From Actinoplanes sp. NBRC 103695 (GTDB taxonomy: Bacteria > Actinomycetota > Actinomycetes > Mycobacteriales > Micromonosporaceae): a stretch of 64,000 bases of DNA. The notes under the pieces were generated by a model. That model searched no databases, was not told the origin of the DNA, and saw only the letters and a list, made by a program, of their open reading frames with translations. The DNA is taken from assembly GCF_030269485.1 (NCBI RefSeq), contig NZ_BSTL01000011.1, positions 57,286 through 121,285 on the forward strand, written 5' to 3'. Positions 47,856-57,061 of the stretch are shown in pieces (position 1 is the stretch's first letter; each line of letters starts with the position of its first letter). A program made the translations under genes and the position numbers.

Positions 47856-48299
47856 TCACGAGGCAGGCATGGACTCCAAGGCGGCCATGCTCTGCAGGGA
47901 GAGCAGGCGCGCGTTCTCCAAGGCGACCACCACCCAGCGGTCCTCCTGCCAGACCGTGACGAAGAGCTGCATGGAGTACCGCGTCGACGGCGGCTCCTGC
48001 TCGCCCGGCATGAGGATGCCGACCCGGCTGTGGACGACGCCGACGCCCGGGCTGACGATCCGGGCGAAATGGACTTCGCCCCGCTCCAGCCGCGAGCCCT
48101 TCATGACCGTGTCCAGGAGCACCTCATGCGCAGCGACCGCCTCGGCGCGGCTGCGATAGATGGTCCCCTCCAGCTCCGCGAAGACGACGTCCTCGGCGAA
48201 GTCGGCGAAGAACCCGGCGACGTCCCCGCGGTTCCAGGCCTCGTACATCCGGTGCGGAATGGCACTGATCGCCTCAACCGACTGTTCCAACGTGATCAC
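47856..48299 (-). CDS. SnoaL/NTF2-like protein
   Basis: This 147-residue protein fits the SnoaL/DUF4440 NTF2 fold: IPHRMYEAWNRGDVAGFFADFAEDVVF at the start, then alternating beta strands ending WVVVALENARLL. Such proteins are small-molecule isomerases, cyclases or of unknown role (SgcJ/EcaC type). It starts at GTG 48299, overlapping the AraC regulator's TGA in GTGA, with GGAGAAAGG as ribosome site. Regulator and NTF2 protein are therefore co-translated. Confidence 0.85.
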   Translation of the reverse strand: MITLEQSVEAISAIPHRMYEAWNRGDVAGFFADFAEDVVFAELEGTIYRSRAEAVAAHEVLLDTVMKGSRLERGEVHFARIVSPGVGVVHSRVGILMPGEQEPPSTRYSMQLFVTVWQEDRWVVVALENARLLSLQSMAALESMPAS

Positions 48300-49267
48300 C
48301 TTTCTCCGTTGTGAGCGCCACCATCCTCATCGCGCCGCCCGGCCGGCGCGTTGACCGTCCGTGCCCGGTTGCTGGATCTGAGCGCCGCCGCGTTGTAGCC
48401 GTAGGTCGCCTTGAAGAGCCGGCTGAAGTGGGCCGGATCGGTGAAGCCCCAGCGGGCCGCCACGGCCGTCACCGTGCGGTCGCCCCGAACGAGCTCGGCC
48501 CGGCAGCGCTCCAACCGGCGCCGTCGGATCGTCGCCGCCACCGTGAGGGGCTCGCTTTCAAAGAGCTTGTGCAACCGGCGTACGGAAATGTGGTGCGCCC
48601 TGGCGATGAAGGCCGGTCCGAGCTCCCGTTCGGACAGTCGCGCCTCGATGAATCCCACAACCCGCCGCCGCAGCGCCTCGTCGGTGTCCGGGCTCACGCC
48701 GCCGAGCTGCTCCTCCAACGCCACCGAGATCAGCTCGATCACCGCCCCCGCCGACCGCTCCGCGAGCCCACCGCCGACCACCCTCGACCGAGGCAGGGCG
48801 TTGATCAGCGCGGACACCAGAGCGGCCGGCCCACGGTCCCCGCGGATGCCGACCCCGACCAGCCGCTCGGCGTCCCGTGGCCGCAGCCGAAGCTCCCGCC
48901 GAGGCACGAGCACACTCACATGCCGCGAAGCGGTGCTGGCGAACCGCACCGGCCGCGCCGGGTCGACGAGCACCAGGTCGGCCGGCCCGAGATCGGCACT
49001 ACCGGATCCCTGCTCGACCCGCGCTCGCCCCCGAGTCATCAGCTCGATCTGCCACAGTTCCTCGTCCACCGCGCGGGCGATCCGGGCCGTCCGAAAGCAC
49101 TCCCCCGCAGGCGTGACCAGCTCGATCAGCCGAAGCGACCCGAAGTCCCGAGCCGCGACCCCGGCCCGAAACTCCGCCTCGTCGTGCCGCCCGCCCAGCA
49201 CCGGCGCCAGCCCGGTCGCCGCAAGCGCCTGCTGAAAGCTTTCGATGTCGGTGAACACCGAGCCCAC
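48296..49267 (-). CDS. AraC-family regulator (AraC-binding-like domain plus HTH)
   Basis: About 323 residues from GTG 49267 (a GTG at 49258 is nearly as likely). The N-terminal cupin-like domain (about 1-190) includes FTDIESFQQALAATGLAPV and EELWQIELMTRGRARVEQ, as in activators of the AraC-binding-like group (PF14525). The C-terminal double HTH (about 215-310) includes IARAHHISVRRLHKLF and AVAARWGFTDPAHFSRLFKATYG. Effector unknown. It is co-translated with the downstream SnoaL-like gene. A longer upstream reading is low-complexity and unsupported. Confidence 0.85.
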   Translation of the reverse strand: MGSVFTDIESFQQALAATGLAPVLGGRHDEAEFRAGVAARDFGSLRLIELVTPAGECFRTARIARAVDEELWQIELMTRGRARVEQGSGSADLGPADLVLVDPARPVRFASTASRHVSVLVPRRELRLRPRDAERLVGVGIRGDRGPAALVSALINALPRSRVVGGGLAERSAGAVIELISVALEEQLGGVSPDTDEALRRRVVGFIEARLSERELGPAFIARAHHISVRRLHKLFESEPLTVAATIRRRRLERCRAELVRGDRTVTAVAARWGFTDPAHFSRLFKATYGYNAAALRSSNRARTVNAPAGRRDEDGGAHNGER

Positions 49268-49451
49268 GCTAGGCCCCACGTCCAGACCCGGCAGTGGTAG
49301 GACTATGAGAGTCCCGACGGCAGCACCCCACCGCGGCGCGGGCCTTCCCCACGGCGGTCTGGGGTGTTTCCCTCGGCGGTGACGGTCCGGCGCGACCGGA
49401 TGACGAGATCGAACCTGGCGCCGGACCCCGACCCCGCCGGGGATGCGGGTC

Positions 49452-50846
49452 TCAGCCGGCGGCACCGGTGGTCGCGGCGACGGCACGTTCGACAATGGCG
49501 GGATCGGCGAGCGTGGCCGGATGCCGGAGCATGTAGGAGACGTTGTTGAAGGCCTCGGCCACGACCGGGTCGCTCAGCGTGGCGCCGATGATCTGCCGGA
49601 GGATCTGGCGCTGGCGGCTCACCTCGGCGGGAACCTCGGTGCCGTGCACGGCGTCGAGGCGCTCGGCGTCGCCGCCGGCCGAGATCGCCCAGGCCGCGTC
49701 CACGACCATCCGTTGAAGCTCGAAGAAGCCGGTGGCCGGGGCGCTCAGATCGGGTCCGCCGGTCAGATGGGCGGAGAGGCACGAGCCGTGCAGGGCCGCC
49801 GAGCTCATGCCCTGCCCGTAGATCGGGTTGAACGACGCGACGGCGTCACCCACGCTGACCAGCCGCGCCGGGAAGCGCCGCAGCCCGGTGAAGTCGCGTA
49901 GCCGGCTCTCCTCCTGATGGTAGGTGAGGATCTCGCGGGTGATCGGCCCGCCCGCGGCCCGGCCGAAGACCCCCGGCAGCTGAGCGGTGATCTCGCGAAA
50001 CTCATCGAGGGTGCGGCCGGGCCGGGAATCGTCGTAGCCCATCAGCATCACGATCCACTGATCGTCCTCGATCGCGTTGGCGGCCGCGACGGACACGCCG
50101 CCGGCCCCGTGCCCGGGCGAGAAGAGGCCCAGCGCGCAGGCGATCTCCAGCTCGGACGTCGGCTCGTCGCGGCGGAACAGGGCGGTCGCGTAGTTGATCG
50201 GCGCGGTCAGCCGCTCGAGTCGAGGCTGGTCGAAGGCGTGCTCCCGGAGCCAGGCCGGCAGCCGGCTCGCGCGGCCGGTCGCGTCCACGGTGAAGTCCGT
50301 CGCCAGGACCCGCTCGCGATCGTCGTCGAGGTAGGTCACCGCGCTGACCGCGTCGTCCCGGAACCGCAGGCCAGTCACGCGACCGCGGACGACGGACACC
50401 TCGGGCCGGGCGAGAACCTGCTCGCGCAGGCAGGCTTCCAGGAGCGGACGGCCGGCCACGAGCAGCCAGAAGTCGGTGTCGGTACGCACCTGCCGGTGGC
50501 CGTCGAAGGCGGTGGACGTGGTGCCCGGCCCGGACAGGACGGCACCCCGGTCCACCGCGACCTGGGTGAAACCCGGGAGCCACCGCTCGATCCACCGCTG
50601 ACCGGCCGGGAGCAGGGTGTGCACCTGCTGGTCCTGAGGCGTGCCGGGCCGGGGCTGCGGCGTGCTGGGAAGCTCGTCCCGCTCGACGATGACGACCCGC
50701 CGTGCGTGGTCGGCCAGCACCCGCGCCGCCAGCAGGCCGGCGATGCTGCCGCCGAGCACCGTGGCGGTCTCGAAGAGGACGGTGGGCTCGGCCGGCGGTC
50801 GCGCGTCGACGAGCCGGTCGAAGACGGAAGTCAAAATTTCGGACAT
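49452..50846 (-). CDS. FAD-dependent monooxygenase/oxidoreductase
   Basis: This 464-residue flavoprotein has an N-terminal FAD-binding Rossmann motif (VLGGSIAGLLAARVLAD, about 30-46), VDATGRASRLP, and the second FAD motif SVGDAVASFNPIYGQGMSSAALHG, as in PHBH-fold hydroxylases and related FAD-dependent oxidoreductases. No membrane anchor is seen. The substrate is not evident. It is divergent from the AraC gene at 51019, its likely regulator, and lies 184 bp after the other AraC unit. Confidence 0.88.
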   Translation of the reverse strand: MSEILTSVFDRLVDARPPAEPTVLFETATVLGGSIAGLLAARVLADHARRVVIVERDELPSTPQPRPGTPQDQQVHTLLPAGQRWIERWLPGFTQVAVDRGAVLSGPGTTSTAFDGHRQVRTDTDFWLLVAGRPLLEACLREQVLARPEVSVVRGRVTGLRFRDDAVSAVTYLDDDRERVLATDFTVDATGRASRLPAWLREHAFDQPRLERLTAPINYATALFRRDEPTSELEIACALGLFSPGHGAGGVSVAAANAIEDDQWIVMLMGYDDSRPGRTLDEFREITAQLPGVFGRAAGGPITREILTYHQEESRLRDFTGLRRFPARLVSVGDAVASFNPIYGQGMSSAALHGSCLSAHLTGGPDLSAPATGFFELQRMVVDAAWAISAGGDAERLDAVHGTEVPAEVSRQRQILRQIIGATLSDPVVAEAFNNVSYMLRHPATLADPAIVERAVAATTGAAG

Positions 50847-51018
50847 TGCGTCACGCTAGGACGCGGCGCCCGCGCGCACCGGTACGGCGATGCCACGCCG
50901 GCGGTATCCACGCGCCAACTCACGCGCCGAGACATTCCGGTGTGTACGGACGCACCAAGCACGCCGCCCGGCGGGTGCCCGCTGAATACCATGAGCACAC
51001 CAGCGGCGGGAGATGTTG

Positions 51019-51981
51019 ATGCGACGAGATCGCGCTCGCAGACGGTTCGACATCGACATCAACGTGGACTACGCCGACGACCGCCGCGACGACACGCTGC
51101 GGACCGCGTGGCGACAACAGGCCGGAGATCTGGTCCCCCCTCCACCGCTGACGCTGCCCCGCCACAGCGAGGGTTCCTACCGGGTCCGCATCCGCCGCCT
51201 GGGCATTCTCGACCTGGTCGTCGAGGACCAGTACAGCGACGCCGTGGCCGGCCGGACCGGCGGCTCGCACGGTCACCTCGCCGACCGGGTGGTCAGCCAT
51301 TTCACCTTCCGGGGCGAGTGGCGATTCGGCTCGGCGCGACGCTCCGCGGTGGTGGGGCCGGGCCGAGCCTACATCCGGCGCAACGATCAGCCGTGGGACT
51401 TCGAGGTGGACCGCGGCACCCACGCCCTCATGCTGTCGGTGCCGATCGAGGAAGCCGGCCCCAGAGCCCGCCGATCAGCCGTGCCCGCCGACCGCGACTC
51501 GCCGGCCGCCCGCCTGCTCCTGGCCCACATCCGCAGCTGCCTCGACCTGGGCGACGGCGTCGGCGCCGCCGCCCGCAACGCCACCCTGGAGCTGTTCCGT
51601 GGCCTGCTCGACCAGCAGGTCATCGACGACGACCACCAATCACCGGCACTGGTCGCCGCAGCCAGGGAGTGCATCGACCGGCGGCTGCTCACCGACCCCG
51701 GCCTCAACCCGGCCGCGATCGCCACCACGCTGCACGTATCCGTTCGTACCCTGCACCGGGCCTTCGCCCGGGAAGGCATCTCAGTGATGGGCTACGTCCG
51801 GCAACGACGCCTGGAACGAGCCGGCACGGAACTGCTCTCCACCACGTGGACGGTCTCCGAACTCGCCGCCCGCTGGCACTTCACCGACGAGAGCCACCTG
51901 ATCAAGGCATACCGCCGGCACTACGGCCAGACACCCGCCGCCCGCCGCCGCACCCGCCCAAGCCCGTCCGCCGCGGGCTGA
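51019..51981 (+). CDS. AraC-family transcriptional regulator
   Basis: This 320-residue regulator has an N-terminal AraC-binding-like domain (VRIRRLGILDLVVEDQYSDAV, FRGEWRFGSARRSAVVGPG) and a C-terminal HTH pair at about 215-310, with IATTLHVSVRTLHRAFAREG and AARWHFTDESHLIKAYRRHYG. ATG 51019 is preferred: CGGGAG lies six bases upstream. ATG 51013 sits against that site. It is divergent from the FAD monooxygenase gene across about 170 bp and probably controls it. Confidence 0.88.
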   Translation: MRRDRARRRFDIDINVDYADDRRDDTLRTAWRQQAGDLVPPPPLTLPRHSEGSYRVRIRRLGILDLVVEDQYSDAVAGRTGGSHGHLADRVVSHFTFRGEWRFGSARRSAVVGPGRAYIRRNDQPWDFEVDRGTHALMLSVPIEEAGPRARRSAVPADRDSPAARLLLAHIRSCLDLGDGVGAAARNATLELFRGLLDQQVIDDDHQSPALVAAARECIDRRLLTDPGLNPAAIATTLHVSVRTLHRAFAREGISVMGYVRQRRLERAGTELLSTTWTVSELAARWHFTDESHLIKAYRRHYGQTPAARRRTRPSPSAAG

Positions 51982-52092
51982 TCGGCCCGTCCCCAGCCGC
52001 CGAGCCCCCGCAGATCGGCGAGCGCTGCACAATTGAGCTGCGGCTTGTCGGGATCGAGACCGATCGGGGCCCGTGGATGCAGGCGCTGGTAG

Positions 52093-52119
52093 CGGCCGGA
52101 TACACGATGTATCCGGCCG
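52093..52119. terminator. 12-bp hairpin downstream of the AraC gene, possible terminator
   Basis: CGGCCGGATACA, a CGA loop and the exact complement form a 12-bp stem 111 bp after the AraC stop. No T-run follows. It could be a terminator or an operator-like palindrome. Between 51982 and 52337 I see no other feature and no credible gene. Confidence 0.6.
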
Positions 52120-52337
52120 TGACCAGAACAGCCCCCTTCTCCGCCGGGCACACCGGCAGGAACGCGAACTGCATCGAGACACAGACCCGAGATCCCGTGA
52201 CCCGGCGTCCCATCGGCTACCTGCAGCCGACCACACCCGTGAGTTCGCACCGACTAACCCTCAGAATTCCCGAACTCGCGGGAAAGCTGGCGATATCGGA
52301 GGCCCAGATACCACCAGGTTCTACCACTGGCACCTTT

Positions 52338-52535
52338 CAGGGCGAAGGTTTGGTCCGGCCTTGCTGCCGGCGTTTCCACAGGGTGTGGGGTCGGGTGGCA
52401 CCTTTTCAGGGCGAAGGTTTGGTCCGGCCTTGCTGCCAGCGTTTCCACAGGGTGTGGGGTCGGGTGGCACCTTTTCAGGGCGAAGAGTTGGTCCGGCCTT
52501 GCTGCCGGCGTTTCCGCAGGGTGTGGGGTCGGGCC
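52338..52535. repeat. 69-bp tandem repeat, three copies
   Basis: Copies start at CAGGGCGAAG at 52338, 52407 and 52476, nearly identical, the last running into the foldback element. Each includes GGTCCGGCCTTGCTGCC and GCGTTTCC(A/G)CAGGGTGTGG. The period is a multiple of three, so a false ORF with a 23-residue repeat appears. It is not a CRISPR array: there are no unique spacers. Confidence 0.95.
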
Positions 52536-53056
52536 GGGTTGCCATGCGGCCCGGGTGCCCGCTCACCGTTTCTGCCGCCGCTCGCGGCCGTGGCCGGGCT
52601 CGGTCCGGTGGTAGGAGCAGGCACGAGCGGTAGGACAGGCACGCAGTGGTGGCTCAGAGCGGCATCCGGGCCGGAGTGCCGCCCTGAGCCACCACGGTCC
52701 GCGCGCGTGGTAGCTCAGAGCGGGGGAAACTCAGTGGATAGCGCCCGGTCCTACCACCGGCCGCCCGGTGCGGTCGGCGCGCAAGAGCCGGGCCGACCGT
52801 CAACGCCGCAGATATCGCCTCGACCTATCACCCTCGCGCCTAGCTACCACTGCCGCGCCCGGCTACCACCGCCGCGCCCGGCTACCACCGCCGCGCCCGG
52901 CTACCACCGCCGCGCCCGGCTACCACCGCCGCGCCCGGCTACCACCGCCGCGCCCGGCTACCACCGCAAGCGGCGGCAGCGACGGTGAGCGGGCACCCCG
53001 GGCGCCTGGCAAACCCGGCCCGACCCCACCCCGCCCCCAGCGGAAACGCCGGCAGC
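52501..53056. repeat. Foldback element with about 85-95 bp inverted arms (dispersed repeat copy C)
   Basis: The left arm (about 52501-52590) reads GCTGCCGGCGTTTCCGC, then GGGGTCGGGCCGGGTT, GGTGCCCGCTCACCGT and CTGCCGCCGCT. The same words appear inverted in the right arm (about 52964-53056) with a few small indels. Between them lie about 370 bp holding GTGGTAGCTCAGAG-type words and the 19-bp array. There is no transposase and no coding frame. Partial copies sit at 205-252 and 27601-27863. Target-site duplications are not evident. Confidence 0.85.
52844..52976. repeat. 19-bp tandem array inside the foldback element
   Basis: The unit CTACCACCGCCGCGCCCGG starts at 52844, 52863, 52882, 52901, 52920, 52939 and 52958, the last running into the right arm. 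Period and GCGCCCGG core match the 19-bp array at 27769-27863. Confidence 0.95.
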
Positions 53057-53176
53057 AGCGCCGCGCACCAGAAAACGTCGGCGGCAACGCCTGCCCATCA
53101 GCGAGCCGGAGGAACCTTCGCGTCACAGCGGACCCCATAGGTGCCGGAGTCCGCTGTCTCGAATCGCGGAAACCCG

Positions 53177-54061
53177 TCAGGCGATTTCCATGCTGTAGAT
53201 CACGACCGCGTGGTCGGAGTAGGCCGACGTGCCGACCGCGCACCAGCGTTTCGGCTGGGTGCTGAAGATGTGGTCGAACTTGACGCCCCACACGGTCGTC
53301 GAGCGGCCCGTGCGGGTGGCGTCCGTCTGGTCGCACTCGCGGTAGCCGGGGGTGCCGGGGCCGTTCCAGTACAGGCCGGCCGGCCACAGCCAGTCGCGGG
53401 AGCTGTCGGCCGCCCAGTCCGGCGGGACCACGTTGAGGTCGCCGCCGAAGGCGACGTGCTCGTACCCGTCGACCACGGTCTTGATCTCGGCGAGCTGGTC
53501 GTCGGCGTACTCCCACTCGGGGTGGTCGGGATTGCCGGCCCGCGGGGTGAGGTGGAGGTTGCACAGGCGGATGCTGTTGAAGTAGGTCGCCGTCGCGCAC
53601 TGGAAGGGGCGCTGCAGCCCGGTCCACGGCTGGGTCGTAGCGATGGTTCGAGGATCGGACAGGCCGGCCTTCACGACGATGGCGGTGCCGATCCGGTCCG
53701 TACCGGAGTCCCCGCACGGTGTGTTGGACAGGACGCCGTCGTTCGCGTACCGGTAGGGGGCGAAGCTTCTGCTCCAGCCGGCGCCGAGCCGGCCCATCAG
53801 GGCGCTCAGGTCGTTCTCGCAGATCTCCTGCAGCAGCATGGCCTGCACGAAGTTGTTCGCCACGTGGTATTCGACGACGCCGAGCTTGTCGGCGACCGTG
53901 CCGTACGCGCCGCAGTTCCAGGTGGCGCGCTTCGACCCGCACATGTTCCACGACATCAGTTGCAGGCTGGTGCCGGGCGGGGCGGCGGCGTGCACCGGCG
54001 CGGCCGGGATCAGCATGGCGGCGAGCAGGGCCCCGGCGATGCCGGTCAGTAGCTTCCTCAA
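53177..54061 (-). CDS. Secreted endonuclease/exonuclease/phosphatase (EEP)-family protein
   Basis: A 294-residue exported protein with a Sec signal (RKLLTGIAGALLAAMLIPAAPVHAAA, cleavage near 26). The mature part follows the EEP order: LMSWNMCGS, LLQEI (metal Glu), NLHLTPR, FGGDLNVVP, FDHIF and the terminal SDHAVV catalytic His. Cysteines suggest disulfides. Members include nucleases, sphingomyelinases and phosphatases; the substrate is unknown. TTG start at 54061, after GGGGGAA. It lies 77 bp after nagA on the same strand but has no obvious functional link. Confidence 0.88.
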   Translation of the reverse strand: MRKLLTGIAGALLAAMLIPAAPVHAAAPPGTSLQLMSWNMCGSKRATWNCGAYGTVADKLGVVEYHVANNFVQAMLLQEICENDLSALMGRLGAGWSRSFAPYRYANDGVLSNTPCGDSGTDRIGTAIVVKAGLSDPRTIATTQPWTGLQRPFQCATATYFNSIRLCNLHLTPRAGNPDHPEWEYADDQLAEIKTVVDGYEHVAFGGDLNVVPPDWAADSSRDWLWPAGLYWNGPGTPGYRECDQTDATRTGRSTTVWGVKFDHIFSTQPKRWCAVGTSAYSDHAVVIYSMEIA

Positions 54062-54138
54062 GACGTTCCCCCGTCGATCGGAAAAATCCGGACATCGACG
54101 ATCCTAGGTGGATAGTGAGTCCGGTAGGGGGCAGCTCG

Positions 54139-55224
54139 TCAGAGCCAGACTCCGGCTCGCATCACGCGTTTGACCTGGAGATCTTCAGACAGTACGACCA
54201 GGTCGGCGCGCAGGCCGGCCGCCAGGGCGCCCACCTGGTCCGAGAGCCCGAGCACCCGGGCCGGGGTCGTGGACGCCATCGTGCACGCGTCCGGCAGCGA
54301 GAGGCCCGCGCCGACCGCCCGGCGCAGGGCCGCGTCCATGGTCAGCGTGCTGCCGGCGATCGAGCCGGTGCCGATGCGGGCGACCCGGTCCGCCACGGTC
54401 ACGGTCTGGCCGCCGAGCTCGTAGGTGCCGTCGGGCATGCCGGCCGCGTCGATCGCGTCGGTGACCAGGGCGGTGCGGTCGGGGCCGGCGGTGCGGGCGG
54501 CGAAGGCCAGCATCCCGTCGTGCAGGTGGACGCCGTCGGCGATCAGCTCGACGACGGCCCGCCGCGAGCTGAGCAGGCCGATGATCGGGCCGGGCTCGCG
54601 GTGGTGGGCCGGGCGCATCCCGTTGAAGAGGTGCGTCCCGAGCGTGGCGCCGGCTTCAACACCTTTCAGGGTCTCTTCGTACGTGGCGTCGGTGTGCCCG
54701 ATGGCCGCGACCACGCCCGCCTCGTCCAGGAAGGAGATCGCGTCCAGGGCGCCGGGCAGCTCGGGAGCGATCGTGACGGCGCGGACGATCCCGGACGCCA
54801 CGAGTTCGCGCAGTTCGGACAGGTCCGGGTCGCGCAGGAAGTCGGTGTTCTGTGCTCCACATCGGACGGCGGAGAGATAGGGCCCTTCGAAGTGCACCCC
54901 GGCGATGACGTCATCGGCGACCAGCGGCTGGTAGGCGGCGACCGCCTCCCGCATCAGGGCGAGGGGCGAGCTGACCAGGCTGGCCAGCAACGTCGTCGTC
55001 CCGTGCGCCAGGTGGAAGGCCGCGGCCTCGGCCGCCGAGGAGGCGTCGCCGGTGGCGAGGGAGTGGCCGCCCCCGCCGTGGCAGTGCAGGTCGACGAAGC
55101 CGGGCACCACGTAGTCGGTGGTCTCGACCGGCAACGCGTCGACCGAGATGATCGCCGGCCCGGACACCTCCACGTGGCCGGTGACGATCGAGCCGGGGCG
55201 GACGATGCGACCAGGGATCTTCAC
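54139..55224 (-). CDS. nagA: N-acetylglucosamine-6-phosphate deacetylase NagA
   Basis: This 361-residue amidohydrolase converts GlcNAc-6-phosphate to GlcN-6-phosphate and acetate. It has DLHCHGGGGH (HxH motif, about 58-67), HFEGPYLS with the metal Glu, IGHTDATYEE, THLFNGMRPAHHREPG, and the catalytic Asp in LVTDAIDAAG. GTG 55224 overlaps the ROK gene stop in GTGA. With SIS and ROK genes upstream it completes a GlcNAc route. Confidence 0.94.
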   Translation of the reverse strand: MKIPGRIVRPGSIVTGHVEVSGPAIISVDALPVETTDYVVPGFVDLHCHGGGGHSLATGDASSAAEAAAFHLAHGTTTLLASLVSSPLALMREAVAAYQPLVADDVIAGVHFEGPYLSAVRCGAQNTDFLRDPDLSELRELVASGIVRAVTIAPELPGALDAISFLDEAGVVAAIGHTDATYEETLKGVEAGATLGTHLFNGMRPAHHREPGPIIGLLSSRRAVVELIADGVHLHDGMLAFAARTAGPDRTALVTDAIDAAGMPDGTYELGGQTVTVADRVARIGTGSIAGSTLTMDAALRRAVGAGLSLPDACTMASTTPARVLGLSDQVGALAAGLRADLVVLSEDLQVKRVMRAGVWL

Positions 55225-56150
55225 GTAAGAGCGTCCAGTCCTAGGAGGGCGGCGCCGAGGCACCCCGCGGTATCACCGAGTGCCGCCCGCTCCACGCGCG
55301 GCAGCCGCAGGAATCGCTTCCTCGCGTCGAGTGCGGCCCGCAGCGGCGCGAGCAGGTCCTCGCCGGCCTCGGCCAGCCCGCCGCCGACCACGATCATCCC
55401 GGCGTCGTACAGGGCCTGGGCGGTCAGCAGGCCGTCGGCCAGGGCCTCCACGGCGTCGATCCAGACCGTACGCGCGAGAGCCTCGCCCGCCGCCGCCCGC
55501 GTGGCCACGTCGAAGGCGGTGGACCCGGCCACCCCGGACAGCGTGGTGTAGCTCCGGCCGATCGCCGACGCCGACGCGATCGCCTCCATGCAGCCGTGGC
55601 CGCCGCACGCACAGAGCGGTCCGCCCGGCCGCACGATCACGTGCCCGACCTCACCGGCCGCGCCGTGCGCCCCGGCGAACGCGGCGCCGTTCACCACGTG
55701 CGCGGCCGCGATGCCGGTGCCGATCGCGATGAACAGGACGTGCGGTTCGCCCCGGCCGGCGCCTAATCGCGCCTCGGCCATGCCGCCCGCCCGGACGTCG
55801 TGTCCCAGGGCGGCGGGTAACCCCACGTGCGCGGCGACCAGGTCGCGCATCGGCACGTCCCGGAAGCCGACGTTGGACGACCAGACCGCGACGCCGTTCG
55901 CCTCGTCCACGACGCCGGGCACGACCAGGCCGACCGCGGCCGGCTCCAGCCCGTCGGAACGGGCCTTCTCGCGGAGCCCGAGCGCCACCGACAGGATGTT
56001 CTCGGTCACCGCCTCGGGACCGCGTTCGGCCCGGGTCAGATGCCGCTCGGTCCAGAGCACGCGGCCGTCCGGGTGGACCAGCGCGCACTTCATGCCGGTG
56101 CCACCCACGTCCAAGGCGATGACGACCCGGTTCATGGCCGGCCCGTTCAT
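55221..56150 (-). CDS. ROK-family sugar kinase, probably N-acetylglucosamine kinase
   Basis: This 309-residue kinase has ATP motif ALDVGGTGMKCALV, sugar-binding AGGMAEARLGAG and GTGIAAAHVVNG, HGAAGEVGHV, and the ROK zinc site CACGGHGCMEAIAS. Position between the SIS and nagA genes suggests phosphorylation of GlcNAc to GlcNAc-6-phosphate. ATG 56150 overlaps the SIS stop (ATGA); ATG 56135 is an alternative. There is no HTH domain, so it is an enzyme, not a NagC-type repressor. Confidence 0.9.
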   Translation of the reverse strand: MNGPAMNRVVIALDVGGTGMKCALVHPDGRVLWTERHLTRAERGPEAVTENILSVALGLREKARSDGLEPAAVGLVVPGVVDEANGVAVWSSNVGFRDVPMRDLVAAHVGLPAALGHDVRAGGMAEARLGAGRGEPHVLFIAIGTGIAAAHVVNGAAFAGAHGAAGEVGHVIVRPGGPLCACGGHGCMEAIASASAIGRSYTTLSGVAGSTAFDVATRAAAGEALARTVWIDAVEALADGLLTAQALYDAGMIVVGGGLAEAGEDLLAPLRAALDARKRFLRLPRVERAALGDTAGCLGAALLGLDALT

Positions 56151-57061
56151 TGCAGGACGACGGAACGCGTCAGGTTCCGGGGGTGGTCCGGGTCCAGGCC
56201 CTGTGCCTCGGCGAGGGCGATGGCCACCCGCTGCGCGACGATCAGGTCGGCCATCGGGTCGAGAGGGGTACGCCCGCCGCACCAGCGCCCGATCGCGCCG
56301 TACCCGCCGTGGTGCCGGGCGTGCACGAACGCCGCGCCGGTCGCCTCCACGTCGTCGGTCAGGTGCGCGGGCACGTCGCCGAACGCCCAGACCACCCGGT
56401 CGGGGCCGGCGACAGAGATCGGGCCGTGCCGGTAGTCCATCGCCGGGTACGCCTCGGTCCACAGCATCGCGGCCTCGCGGCACTTGAGGGCGGCCTCGTG
56501 GGCCAGCCCGACGGTCCAGCCGCGGCCGAGGAAGGTGATCTGGGTGGTGTCGGTCCGGACCGGCAGGGGCAGGCGTACGGCCACCTCGGCGTCGCAGGCG
56601 ATCGGGCCGATGTCCTCGCCCAGCCCGGCCCGCAGCAGGGCGAGCACGCTGGTGGCGAACCGGGTCTGCACCACCGACTGCTCGTCGGCGAAGTCCAGCA
56701 CGATCACGTCGTCGGCCAGCGTGGCGGCCGGCTGCGACGGATCGGCGGTCACCACGGTCGTCGGGGTGCGCACGGCGCCGAGCAGGTCGACCACCTCGGT
56801 GGTGGTGCCCGACCGGGTGATCGCGACGATCCGGTCGTACCGCCGGCCGGCCGGGAACTCGGACGCCTGGAACGCGTCGGTTTCGCCCTGACCGGCCTGT
56901 TCGCGCAGCGCCGCGTACGACTGACCCATGAACCACGACGTGCCGCAGCCGACCACGGCGACCCGCTCGCCGGCGACCGGCAGCCCCGGCGCGGTTGCCA
57001 GTTTCGCCGCCCGCTCCCAGCAGTCGGGCTGGCTGGCGATCTCGGTCCGGACGTGCGTCAT
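56147..57061 (-). CDS. SIS-domain sugar-phosphate isomerase/deaminase (GlmS isomerase-like / NagB-II type)
   Basis: This 304-residue protein has two SIS domains like the isomerase half of GlmS: VVGCGTSWFMGQSYAALRE and AITRSGTTTEVVD in the first, FLGRGWTVGLAHEAALKCREAAML and YRHGPISV in the second. It lacks the glutaminase domain. In this operon the likely reaction is conversion of glucosamine-6-phosphate to fructose-6-phosphate and ammonia, filling the NagB step, which has no other candidate here. First gene of the operon, divergent from the DeoR regulator. Confidence 0.88.
   Translation of the reverse strand: MTHVRTEIASQPDCWERAAKLATAPGLPVAGERVAVVGCGTSWFMGQSYAALREQAGQGETDAFQASEFPAGRRYDRIVAITRSGTTTEVVDLLGAVRTPTTVVTADPSQPAATLADDVIVLDFADEQSVVQTRFATSVLALLRAGLGEDIGPIACDAEVAVRLPLPVRTDTTQITFLGRGWTVGLAHEAALKCREAAMLWTEAYPAMDYRHGPISVAGPDRVVWAFGDVPAHLTDDVEATGAAFVHARHHGGYGAIGRWCGGRTPLDPMADLIVAQRVAIALAEAQGLDPDHPRNLTRSVVLQ

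Noticed and set aside
52338..52535. CRISPR array
   Set aside because: Three near-identical 69-bp units in direct contact with no unique spacers and no cas genes in the window.
52073..52633. An ORF with a 23-residue repeat over the 69-bp array
   Set aside because: The period divides by three so any phase stays open; there is no ribosome site, family match or conserved variation typical of coding repeats.
49917..52988. A 1023-codon + strand frame through the FAD monooxygenase, the AraC gene and the repeats
   Set aside because: It crosses the opposite strand of one gene, another frame of a second, and non-coding tandem arrays; it is codon-bias shadow plus in-phase repeats.
51982..53176. Insertion sequence or degraded transposon
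   Set aside because: Long inverted arms exist, but I see no transposase remnant, no defined end motif and no clear target duplication.
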